Source: VAXT01 sp963794605 (GTDB lineage: Bacteria; Actinomycetota; Thermoleophilia; Gaiellales; Gaiellaceae). From it: a stretch of 64,000 nt of DNA. The stretch is from positions 992,001 to 1,056,000 of the forward strand of contig CAWCEN010000002.1 of the NCBI GenBank assembly GCA_963794605.1, written 5' to 3'. Below, in pieces: positions 54,341 to 62,785 of this stretch. Numbering within the stretch: the stretch's first letter is position 1; each line of letters opens with the position of its first letter. Under the pieces are notes generated by a model. That model ran no database searches. It was not told where the DNA came from and saw only the letters and a program-made list of their open reading frames with translations. The translations under genes and the position numbers were made by a program.

Positions 54341-54372
54341 AAACACCCAGGAGGCAGGTTCACCCGGGTGAC
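54341..54372 (-). promoter_or_regulatory. composite palindrome element, upstream of two-helix protein
   Basis: TTCACCCGGGTGAC at 54359-54372 (last base deviates from perfect symmetry), followed leftward after nine bases by TGGGTGTTT (54341-54349), a weaker version of the second box. The ATG at 54263 is 96 bases away. Lies just beyond the break point of the ClC fragment. Confidence 0.6.
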
Positions 54373-54422
54373 TCGGGTCCACGTCCGGCCCGCGTCGCCT
54401 GCCGAAGACGACGGCGGCAGCC

Positions 54423-54760
54423 CCCCGGGCGGTCGATCGGACGGGTGGGCGTGCCACCCGCCTCGATTCCCTCGGCAGGCACGTGACCGCCGTGCCTGGG
54501 CAGACGCACAATCGCAACGCGGTCAGCAGCCCGGCGAGGGCCACCCACGGAAGCGGCCACCAAAGCGGGACTGTGTGGTAGCCGAGCTCGCCAGGGAGCT
54601 CCTCGTACACTCAGATCTGAAGCTCGTGAACCCTCTCCAGGAAGGCCCACGAAGCGGCCGAGACCAGCAGTCCGACCAAGGCTGCGAGCACGAGCAGGAC
54701 GCGGTACGCCCGGCTCCTGATAAGGGCGGCAGTATCGGGAGACGCGGGAGCGTCACTCAC
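54423..54760 (-). pseudogene. truncated ClC chloride-channel fragment
   Basis: From GTG at 54760 the translation resembles the N-terminus of ClC channels: RAYRVLLVLAALVGLLVSAA, WAFLERVHELQI, then a TGA where homologues would have Trp, followed by VYEELPGELGYHTVPLWWPL and PWVALAGLLTA. After a frame change, VAIVRLPRHGGHVPAEGIEA and GGTPTRPIDRPG follow, matching the ClC helix B region. Homology ends near 54423; the remaining 350 or so residues of a ClC protein are absent. A nonsense codon, a shift and truncation together indicate a decayed gene. Confidence 0.6.
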
Positions 54761-54793
54761 CACGGGGCAGCGTGAACGCTCTTATGACCGGGG

Positions 54794-54964
54794 CTAGATT
54801 CGGCCGCGGCGACGACGGCGCCCAGATGTCGCGGCCCCAGCCACGACCGCTGTCTTCGCAACGGGCGAGGGACCCGGTGTAACGGCCTTGGCCACGACCG
54901 CGGTTTTCGCCACGGGCGCGCCGATGACACCGACTCTTCCTGCACGTGCTGGTCTGAGGGGCAT
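54794..54964 (-). CDS. 56-residue basic protein with internal repeat
   Basis: 56 residues: basic start MPLRPARAGRVGVIGA, then a repeated PVAKTAVVA (residues 17-25 and 34-42) separated by KAVTPGPS, and an Arg-rich end GRRRRRGRI. AAGGAGG lies at the end of the upstream DUF6325 gene, and the ATG follows its stop by two bases, so it is translationally coupled. The MPLRPARAG-type start with hydrophobic Ala/Val core is similar to the N-terminus of the SHOCT protein in the other cassette. Function unknown. Confidence 0.65.
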   Translation of the reverse strand: MPLRPARAGRVGVIGAPVAKTAVVAKAVTPGPSPVAKTAVVAGAATSGRRRRRGRI

Positions 54965-54966
54965 TG

Positions 54967-55425
54967 TCAACCTCCTTCGGTTGCAGACGCTTCATCAGCC
55001 TCTATCGAGGCGATGATTGCCTGAATCGGAATCCGTCCGTTGGCGATCAGCTGGCCGCCCGACCGCCGCGCCGCCGATGCGAATGGCGCAGCCCACAGGT
55101 TCTCCCAGATGAGCACGCCGGCAGTGCTTCCCGGCTCCATGGCGGCGGCGAGGTGCTCGACGTCCTCCGCAGCCAGCAGCTCCGCGAGCTCGGTCTCGAG
55201 CGCTTCCAGCTCTCCGAGCTCTTCGACGTCCGAGAGCTCCATTGCGTCGACGGTTCCGTCCTCGGCTTTGGTGAGGATCAGGACGTCGATCAAGCGGATG
55301 GTTCCGGCGTCGACCAACGCGACCAGCTCTCTCGCCATCTCGCCCGTGAAGTTGCTTGCGCCCTCGGGAAACTCGGCGACGACGTAATCGACGGGACCGA
55401 GTTCATCGAGCGATCTCTCTGTCAT
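54967..55425 (-). CDS. DUF6325 family protein
   Basis: 152 residues. Begins DELGPVDYVVAEFPEGASNF, TGEMARELVALVDAGTIRLI, DVLILTKAEDGTVDAMEL: the DUF6325 pattern. The second half has a Glu/Leu-rich helix (ELEALETELAELLAAEDVEH), TAGVLIWENLWAAPFASAAR and a final IPIQAIIASIEADEA. ATG at 55425 has AAAGGAGGAG upstream. Related to 44266-44820. Co-directional with the cyd genes. Confidence 0.82.
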   Translation of the reverse strand: MTERSLDELGPVDYVVAEFPEGASNFTGEMARELVALVDAGTIRLIDVLILTKAEDGTVDAMELSDVEELGELEALETELAELLAAEDVEHLAAAMEPGSTAGVLIWENLWAAPFASAARRSGGQLIANGRIPIQAIIASIEADEASATEGG

Positions 55426-55496
55426 CACTCCTCCTTTCGGTCGTCCTAGTCACCATGCGGCACGCGCTCAACGACCTCTGAACGCGGTAGAGCCTC

Positions 55497-55949
55497 CTAT
55501 CCGGCTGTCTCGGGGCCTCCCGGATACAGGCTCGTGGTGATCTTCTCGATCGCCTCGCGCTCCTCCGGGCTGACGGCCTCGCCTTCCTCCTTATGCGCAT
55601 TGGCGACGCCCCCCGCAACCTCGAGGACGAAGTGACGGTAGCCCTCGACCTCGCCTGGGCCCGCCTTCTGCTCGAGTAGCTCGACCGCCTGGCGCAGCTT
55701 CGTGAGCCCCTCCTGCTCGAGTTGCTCCGCCGAGTCGTAGCGCTTCACGGGCGGTTTCTCGGCGACGATCGAGTCGAGGAGCTCGCTCTCCCCGTGCTCC
55801 TGGCGCGCCTCGGCATAGGTCTTCGAGAGTGCCCAGCTTTCGCGGAAGCTCCCGCCCTTGGAGGCCATCAGCGCGTACATGCCGGCCGCGGTCGGGCCTT
55901 CTCGGACGAGCTCCCACTCCTGCTCGGTGAAATCGGCCTTGCCTGTCAT
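55497..55949 (-). CDS. conserved hypothetical helical protein
   Basis: 150 residues, mainly helical and acidic: DFTEQEWELVREGPTAAGMY, GGSFRESWALSKTYAEARQE, HGESELLDSIVAEKPPVKRY, then LTKLRQAVELLEQKAGPGEV and YRHFVLEVAGGVANAHKEEG. A small cytoplasmic family seen in several high-GC bacteria without known function. AAAGGAG lies before the ATG. It starts 32 bases after the cydC stop, so it is probably expressed from the cyd transcript. Confidence 0.72.
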   Translation of the reverse strand: MTGKADFTEQEWELVREGPTAAGMYALMASKGGSFRESWALSKTYAEARQEHGESELLDSIVAEKPPVKRYDSAEQLEQEGLTKLRQAVELLEQKAGPGEVEGYRHFVLEVAGGVANAHKEEGEAVSPEEREAIEKITTSLYPGGPETAG

Positions 55950-55981
55950 CTGCGTCTCCTTTCCTCGTCCTGGAGATTAGG

Positions 55982-57631
55982 TCACGCGGGGCCTCTGAGG
56001 ACGACGACCTCGTCGGCGAGGTCGACCCCCTCGGGACGATGGGTGATCAGGAGGACGGTGCGCTCGCCGGCCGCGGCGAACACGTCCTGGACGAGCCGCT
56101 TTGCGGTCGGTGGATCGAGGTGCGCGGTCGGCTCATCGAGGATGAGGACCGGCGCCTCGGTGAGCAGCGCGCGGGCGAGCACGATGCGCTGGCGCTGGCC
56201 GCCCGAGAGCTCGCGGCCCTCCTCGCCGACGAGCGTGTCAAGGCCGTCCGGGAGGCTCAGCACCCAGTCCAGGATGCGCGCCGAGCGCAGGGCTCGCGCG
56301 AGGTCCTCGTCGGTCGCGCCCGGCCTGGCGAGCCTGACGTTGTCGCGGATGCTCGCCGAGAACAGGTGCGCGTCCTGGCCCGCGACGGCGATCAGGCTGC
56401 GCACGTCCTCCTGGGAGTAGAAGCGCAGGTCCTCGCCCGCGAGGGTGACGCGTCCGCGCTCCGGGTCGATGAAGCGCAGGAGCAGGCGGACGACCGTCGT
56501 CTTACCGGCTCCGCTCGGACCGAGCAGGACGACTCGCTTGCCCGGCTCGAGGCGCAGGCTGAAGCCGTCGAGCGCCGGGCGCTCGCCGGGGCCGTAACGC
56601 GCCCGGACGTCGTCGAGCTCGATCGCGAACGGCTCCACGGGGGCGGGTAGCGGTAGCGCGGGATCGACGATGCGAGCCTTGCGGTCGGTCAGCTCGAGGA
56701 CGCGCTTTCCCGCAGCGACGGTCGCCTGGAGCTCGCGGACCGACTCGGTCAACGGTTGGACAGCCTCGAAGGCGGCCAGCGAGAGAAGCGCCAGCACGGC
56801 GATCAGGATGCGGTCGAGGCGTCCATCGGCATGTGCCTGGACGCTGACTGCGAGCACGCCGACGACGGTCGCGCCCGTCACGAGCAGCCTCAGGCCGTCG
56901 CCGAGGCCGTCGGCGAGCGCGGCCCGCCGCGAGATCCGGACGAGCCGTGAGTCGGCTCGCCGCATCGTGCGAATGCGGTCCTGCTCGAGGCCGAGCGCGG
57001 CGAGCTCGGCACTGCCCGCAAGGGTCTCGACCAGTTGGGCCGCGAGCGCGCCGCGCGCCTGCGCGTAGCGGGCCGACGATCGTCGGGACACGGAGGAGGC
57101 CGCAAGGGGCACGGCGATCCCGCCGACGAGCAGCCCGGCAGCGAGGACGAGGCCCGCAGCCGGTAGGAAGAGTGTGGCGATCACGACCGAGGCCGCCCCG
57201 GCGATCAGCGCGACGAGCGGAGGCTCGAGACCGCGCAGATAGAGGTTCTGGAGCGAGTCGACGTCTCCGACGAAGCGCGACAGTAGATCGCCGCGCCGCG
57301 TGTCCTCTAGCTGGGCGGGCGCCAGCGGCTCGACCGCCTCGAAGACCTGGGCGCGCGCGCGGCCGAGCGAGCGCAGCGCGACGTCGTGCGAGGCGAGGCG
57401 CTCGAGGTACCGGGCCAGGGGCCGCGCGAGCCCGAAGAAGCGGACGCCGACGATCGCGGCAGTCAGCGAGAGCACGGCCGGGTGCTCGGCTGCCCTCGAG
57501 ATCAGGTACCCGGCAGTCATCATCAGGCCGACTCCGAAGAGGATCGTCAGCACGCCCAGTAACGCCGCGAGCGCGAGCCGGGTCCGGCGCACGTCCGTGA
57601 TCAGCATCAGCCTGCGGATCGTCGCGGTCAC
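55982..57631 (-). CDS. cydC: thiol-reductant ABC exporter subunit CydC
   Basis: 549 residues. Six-helix permease part (about 20-300), then an ABC ATPase: Walker A LGPSGAGKTTVVRLLLRF, signature LSGGQRQRIVLARALL, Walker B VLILDEPTAHLD, and H-loop LITHRPEGVDLAD. With CydD it exports cysteine or glutathione-type thiols needed for assembly of cytochrome bd. ATG overlaps the CydD stop by 4 bases. Confidence 0.9.
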   Translation of the reverse strand: MTATIRRLMLITDVRRTRLALAALLGVLTILFGVGLMMTAGYLISRAAEHPAVLSLTAAIVGVRFFGLARPLARYLERLASHDVALRSLGRARAQVFEAVEPLAPAQLEDTRRGDLLSRFVGDVDSLQNLYLRGLEPPLVALIAGAASVVIATLFLPAAGLVLAAGLLVGGIAVPLAASSVSRRSSARYAQARGALAAQLVETLAGSAELAALGLEQDRIRTMRRADSRLVRISRRAALADGLGDGLRLLVTGATVVGVLAVSVQAHADGRLDRILIAVLALLSLAAFEAVQPLTESVRELQATVAAGKRVLELTDRKARIVDPALPLPAPVEPFAIELDDVRARYGPGERPALDGFSLRLEPGKRVVLLGPSGAGKTTVVRLLLRFIDPERGRVTLAGEDLRFYSQEDVRSLIAVAGQDAHLFSASIRDNVRLARPGATDEDLARALRSARILDWVLSLPDGLDTLVGEEGRELSGGQRQRIVLARALLTEAPVLILDEPTAHLDPPTAKRLVQDVFAAAGERTVLLITHRPEGVDLADEVVVLRGPA

Positions 57632-59302
57632 AAGACCTCGTCCCGGACCGCAGTCCGGCCCTTGCCGCCCTCGAGCAGGACGATGCGGTCCGCGTGCTCG
57701 ACGAGCTCGGGCCTGTGCGCGATCAGCAGCACCATGCGTCCCGAGCGCAGCCGCTCGACCGCCTCGGCGACGACGCCCGCGCTCGTCCGGTCGAGGTCGG
57801 CCGTCGGCTCGTCGAGGACGACGAGCGGCGCGTTGCGGACGAATGCGCGGGCGAGAGCGATGCGCCGGTTCTCACCCGCGGACAGCGGGCGGCCCCCGTC
57901 GCCGACGAGGGTCTCGTAGCCGAAGGGCAGCGCCTGGATGAAGCGATCCGCGCCAGCGAGCACGGCCGCGTCGCGCACCGAGCGCTCGGTCGCGCCCGGG
58001 TCGCCGAGCCTGATGTTGTCCGCGATCGTGCCGCGGAAGATCGTCGGGCGCTGCGGCACCCATGCGAGCTGCTCTCGCCAGAGGTCGGCGCGGCAGTGGG
58101 CGAGGTCGACCCGACCGATGGAGATGCGGCCGTGCACTGGTTCGACGAAGCGCAGGAGCATGCTCGCGACGGTCGTCTTGCCCGAGCCGCTCGTTCCGAC
58201 CAGGGCGACTGTCTCGTCGGGATAGAGCTCGAGGTCGAGCCCGTCGAGCACGAGCCCCGGCCGTGACGGGTACTCGAACGAGACTGCTTCGAACTTGACC
58301 GGTGCGTCCAGCGGGCTCGGCGCGACCAGCTTTCCGCCGGACGCGGCGGGCGGCTCGTCGAGCAGCTCGAGCATCCGCTCCGCAACCGCGACCCCGTCGG
58401 CGCTCGCGTGGAATTGCGCTGCGAGCTGCCGCATCGGGAGGTAGAGCTCCGGCGCGAGCACGAGTACCGTCAGCCCGGCCTGGAGGCCGAGGCCGCCGTC
58501 GACGAGCCGCACGCCGGCAGTCACGGCTACGAGCGCGACGCCGAGCGTCGCGGCCAGCTCGAGCACGGAGCCCGAGAGGAAGGCGACGCGAAGCGTGCCG
58601 ATCGTCGTCCTGCGGTAGCGCTCGCCGATCCGGTCGAGCACCGCGGCCTGCTCCCGTCCGCGGTTGAACGCCCGCAGAGTCGGCAGCCCGCGGACGACGT
58701 CCAGGAAGTGCGTCGAGAGCAGCCGGAGCGCGAGCCAGCGCTCGCGCGTGCGCTCCTCCGTATAGCGGCCGATCAGCCACATGAAGACGGGCACGAGCGG
58801 CAGCGTGAGCAGCATCAGCGCGGCCGAGATCGGGTCGATCGCGAGCACGAGCCCGAGCACGGCCACCGGGACGACGATCGCGAGCACGACCTGCGGCAGG
58901 TAGCGGGCGAAGTAGGCCTCGAGCCCCTCGACGCCCTGTACCGCGGTCGCCGCGATCTCGCCCGCCTCGGCGCCGTCGAGCGGCGAGCGGCTGTTTCCGG
59001 AGCCTGCGCTCCACGAGCTCGAGACGAAGCTCGGAGAGGACCGTCGAGGCTGCGCGGCGGCCGGCGACCTCGAAGCCCCACGTCAGGACGCCCCGTCCTG
59101 CGAAGGCGAGTGCGAGCAGGACTAGGTCGAAAGCGACATCGCCCAGTGGCGCGCCTGAAAACGCCTGCGCCACGATCCGCGCGATCAGCACAGCCTGGAC
59201 GAGGACGAGCGCAGCAGAGGCGGCGCCGAGGAACGCGTCCAGCACGAGCAGGTGGCGCACCGGGGCCGCTCGGCGCACGAGGCGCTGGTCGAGGATGCTC
59301 AC
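57628..59302 (-). CDS. cydD: thiol-reductant ABC exporter subunit CydD, frameshifted
   Basis: About 558 residues. N-terminal permease (LLVLDAFLGAASAALVLVQA, RGVLTWGFEVAGRRAAS), continuing after a +1 shift near 58985 as SPLDGAEAGEIAATAVQGVE, VVLAIVVPVAVLGLVLAIDP and an ABC ATPase: Walker A VGTSGSGKTTVASMLLRF, signature LSAGENRRIALARAF, Walker B LVVLDEPTADLDR. Partner of CydC. The shift interrupts the helix-3 region that is otherwise conserved, so it reads as a sequencing indel. Confidence 0.82.
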
Positions 59303-60354
59303 GATCGGCCTGCCGGCGAGCCGCCCGTCGGAGGCGTGAGCGCTTCGGGCAGCTCGACGTCCTCGCCGGTGACCCGCGCGCGAAAGACGTAGTACGACCA
59401 GCTCTGGTAGACGAGGATGATCGGCAACACGATCAGCGCGACGACGCTCATGACGGCCAGCGTGTAGTGCGCCGAGGAGGCGTTGTCGACCGTGAGGCTG
59501 TTCGAGAAGTCGTTGCTCGCGACCATGACGCGCGGGTACAGCCCCGTGAAGAGCGTCGCCACGGCCGCGACTGTCCCGAGCGCGGTCATCGTGAACGCGA
59601 GTCCGCTCCGGCCCGCGAAGACGAAGACCGCCGCCAGCGCGAGTGCCGCGATCCCCAGCACGGCCGGGACGACGACCGGAAAGACGTCCTTGTCGTTGCG
59701 GTCGACCGCAACCACGATCGTCCAGATCAGAAACGCCGCGCCCACGACCACCGCGGGCAGCGCGAGCCTCTTGGCGGCGACACCAACGCGCGCGAGCAGG
59801 CCGCGCGTCATGCGCAGCTCCAGGTAGTTCGCGCCGTGGAACGCGAAGAGGAGCACGAACGCGATCCCCGCGAAGATCGTGTACGGCGTGAACAGGTCGA
59901 CCAGGTTGCCGTCGTAGTCACCGTTCGAGTCGATCGGCACGCCGTGGATCAGGTTCGCGAGCCCGATGCCCCAGACGAGCGCGATCCCGGTGCTCCCGAG
60001 CGCGTTCGCCCACAGCCACACGGCGCGCCAGCGGGGGCTTTCGCTCTTGCTGCGCCACTCGAACGAGACCACGCGGATGATCAGGAAAAACAGGAGCAGC
60101 AGCAGCGCGAGGTAGAAGCCTGAGAACATCGTTGCGTACCAGGTCGGGAACGCCGCGAACGTCGCGGCGCCGGCGACGACGAGCCAGACCTCGTTCCCGT
60201 CCCAGACAGGTCCGATCGATTCGAACATCTCGCCCCGCTCTGCCTCGTTCCGAGGGACGAACGGGAGCAGCATGCCGACGCCGAAGTCGAAGCCCTCGAG
60301 CAGGAAGTAGCCACTCCAGAAGACAACGATCAGGACGAACCAGAGGATCTGCAA
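59299..60354 (-). CDS. cydB: cytochrome bd oxidase subunit II
   Basis: 351 residues, about eight helices. Begins QILWFVLIVVFWSGYFLLEG, FDFGVGMLLPFV, the N-terminal signature of CydB; NEVWLVVAGAATFAAFPTWY follows, and HGANYLELRMTRGL near 190. With CydA it forms the quinol oxidase that reduces oxygen without proton pumping. ATG at 60354 is 7 bases from the cydA stop. The stop overlaps the CydD start by 4 bases. Confidence 0.93.
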   Translation of the reverse strand: MQILWFVLIVVFWSGYFLLEGFDFGVGMLLPFVPRNEAERGEMFESIGPVWDGNEVWLVVAGAATFAAFPTWYATMFSGFYLALLLLLFFLIIRVVSFEWRSKSESPRWRAVWLWANALGSTGIALVWGIGLANLIHGVPIDSNGDYDGNLVDLFTPYTIFAGIAFVLLFAFHGANYLELRMTRGLLARVGVAAKRLALPAVVVGAAFLIWTIVVAVDRNDKDVFPVVVPAVLGIAALALAAVFVFAGRSGLAFTMTALGTVAAVATLFTGLYPRVMVASNDFSNSLTVDNASSAHYTLAVMSVVALIVLPIILVYQSWSYYVFRARVTGEDVELPEALTPPTGGSPAGRS

Positions 60355-60360
60355 GATCCA

Positions 60361-61753
60361 TCAGTACGTCACCGCCGGCTCGGGCGCCTCCTCGCGCGTC
60401 GGCCCCGGGTCCAGCCGCGCGTAGCGCCGCATGAGCACGAAGTCGACGATCCCGAGGAGGAGGTAGAGGCCGATGAAGACTCCGAGGCTGACCGCTATCC
60501 AGGCGGTGCCAACGCTCGGCGAGTTCGCCTCGTCCGTCTTCAGCAGTCCCTGGACGATCCACGGCTGGCGCCCCATCTCGGTGAGGATCCAGCCGGCCGA
60601 TGCGGCGATGTACGGGAAGGCGATCGCGACGATCGCCGTCCACTGGAACCAACGCGCCGTCTCGAGCTTGCGCTTGCGGTACAGCCACGCCCCGACCGCG
60701 GCGACCATGAACATCAGCACGCCCATGTAGGCCATGACCCGCATCGACCAGTAGATGACCCGGACGTTCGGCATGTAGTTGCCGCGGCCCGTACGTGCTC
60801 TCCTCCTGGGACTGGAGCTCGTTGAGGCCCTGAACCTGGCCGTTGAACGAGCCGGTGGCCATGTACGAGAGGAGTCTCGGGATCGTGATCGAGAAACTCG
60901 GGGTCTGGTCGTCCACGGTGAAGCCGCCGATCTGGAAGGCCGAGAACCCACACGGCTGGCAGGTGTCCCATTGCGCCTCGGAGGCGGCGATCTTCATGCT
61001 CTGCGCGCTCGTCACCGCCTCGCCGAAGCGGTTGCCGACGACCAGCTGGAGCAGCGTGACCGGGACCGCGACGATCAAGGCCAGCTTCGCAGCGCGGCGA
61101 AAGAGCTCGACGTCGCGGCCGCGTAGGAAGTGCCAGCAGCAGATGCCCAGCATCACGATCGATCCGAAGATCAGCCCCGCCAGCATCGTGTGCAGGTACG
61201 CCCGCAGCGCGAAGTTGTTCGAGAGGAGCGCCCAGACACTCGTCAGGTGCGCCTCCCCGTCCACGATCTTGTAGCCGACCGGGTGCTGCATCCACGAGTT
61301 GGCGACGAGGATGAAGTACCCCGAGAGCCAGCTGCCGAGCACCGCGATCCAGATCGTCGCCAGATGGACGCGGGGCGAGAGCTTGTTCCAGCCGAAGATC
61401 CAGAGCCCGAGGAAGGTCGACTCGAGCATGAACGCAGCGAGCCCTTCGATCGCGAGCGGCGCTCCGAAGACGTTGCCGACGAACTTCGAATACTCCGACC
61501 AGTTCATCCCGAACTCGAACTCCTGGACGAGCCCGGTCGCGACTCCGATCGCGAAGTTGATGAGGAGCAGCGTCCCGAAGAAGCGAGTCAGCCGGAGCCA
61601 CGCCTCGTCACCCGACCGGTGCCAGAGCGTCTGCATGATCGCGACGAGCGGCCCGAGCCCCAGCGTCAGCGGCACGAACAGAAAGTGGTAGAGCGAGGTG
61701 GTCGCGAACTGGATCCGGGCGAGATCGACGGCAGTCGACGCGAGCGGGCTCAT
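60361..61753 (-). CDS. cydA: cytochrome bd oxidase subunit I, frameshifted
   Basis: About 463 residues. ARIQFATTSLYHFLFVPLTL contains the haem b595 His ligand (YHFLFVPLT), TGLVQEFEFGMNWSEYSKFV and the Q-loop region near GFTVDDQTPSFSITIPRLLS. A +1 shift near 60788 is followed by YMPNVRVIYWSMRVMAYMGV, GRQPWIVQGLLKT (quinol-site GRQPW) and a final helix. First gene of cydABDC. The Q-loop looks short, as in actinobacterial enzymes. Confidence 0.85.
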
Positions 61754-61844
61754 GCGAGGCGAACGCTAGAAAGCGGCTCCCGCAGTCACATCGTCCCATG
61801 GGGATGAAGCCGACAGGGGCCGCGCCGTCGAACCTCCCGTCGGG

Positions 61845-62753
61845 ATGCAGGAACCGATCAGCCCTTCGGGCGAGCAGGTCGAGCTCACGCTCCGCGACCA
61901 GCGCGTGGTCGTGGTCGGAGTGGGCGGTGGGCTGCGCAGGTACTCGGTCGGCGAGCGGGCCGTGCTCGACGGGTACAGCGTCGTCTCGATGTGCGGCTCC
62001 GGCCGCGGGCAGATCCTCGCCCCGTGGCCGAACCGGATCGAGGACGGCCGCTACGAGTTCGACGGCGAGAGCTACCAGCTCGCGCTCGACGAGCCCGAGC
62101 GCCGGAACGCGATCCACGGGCTCGTGCGCTGGTTGAACTGGTCTGTCGCTGAGCGTGAGGCCGACCGCGCCGTGCTCGAGCATCGGCTGCACCCGACTCC
62201 CGGCTACCCGTTCACACTCGATCTCCGGGTCGAGTACTCGCTCGCCGACGACGGTCTCACCGTCCAGGTGCACGCGACAAACGCCGGGGAAGAGGCTTGC
62301 CCGTACGGGTTCGGCGCGCACCCGTACCTCGATGCGGGCGGCGGCCTCGTTGACGATCTGGAGCTCCGGGTCCCGGCTTCGATCGCGTTGATCTCCGACG
62401 AGCGCTCGATCCCGATCGGCAGGCAGTCGGTCGACGGGACGGAGCTCGACTTCCGCGCCTCGAAGCCGATCGGATCGATCCAGCTCGACCACTGCTTCAT
62501 CGATCTCGTACGCGACAGCGGTGGCCGCGCAAGTGTCGACCTCGGCGGGCGCGCGACGCTGTGGGTCGACGAGAGCTTCCCGTACGTGATGGTCTTCACC
62601 GGCGATGCACTACCGGACGTCGCGAGGCGCAGCGTCGCCGTCGAGCCGATGACCTGCGCGCCGAACGCGTTCCGAAGCGGCGACGGCCTGATTCGCCTCG
62701 AGCCCGGCGAATCGCACTCAGGCAGCTGGGGAATCGCACCCGCCCTGGGCTGA
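61845..62753 (+). CDS. aldose 1-epimerase family protein
   Basis: 302 residues. GalM-like beta-sandwich: GRGQILAPWPNRIEDGRYEF (the PWPNR motif), RRNAIHGLVRWLNW (first catalytic His), and ACPYGFGAHPYLDAGGG (second catalytic His), then VEPMTCAPNAF near the end with the Glu catalyst. Mutarotation of aldoses or a related sugar phosphate. Possibly works with the GH15 and debranching enzymes of the window, which release glucose as an anomer. The start ATG at 61845 follows a plausible spacer. Confidence 0.88.
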   Translation: MQEPISPSGEQVELTLRDQRVVVVGVGGGLRRYSVGERAVLDGYSVVSMCGSGRGQILAPWPNRIEDGRYEFDGESYQLALDEPERRNAIHGLVRWLNWSVAEREADRAVLEHRLHPTPGYPFTLDLRVEYSLADDGLTVQVHATNAGEEACPYGFGAHPYLDAGGGLVDDLELRVPASIALISDERSIPIGRQSVDGTELDFRASKPIGSIQLDHCFIDLVRDSGGRASVDLGGRATLWVDESFPYVMVFTGDALPDVARRSVAVEPMTCAPNAFRSGDGLIRLEPGESHSGSWGIAPALG

Positions 62754-62785
62754 CCTGAGCCCCGCATCTGGCAAGGTTTCGGGAG

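Noticed and set aside
36909..54372. Palindromes as simple transcription terminators
   Set aside because: They lie at a regular distance upstream of start codons, carry a second conserved box and mostly face divergent or downstream genes; a 14-base palindrome without a loop is a poor hairpin.
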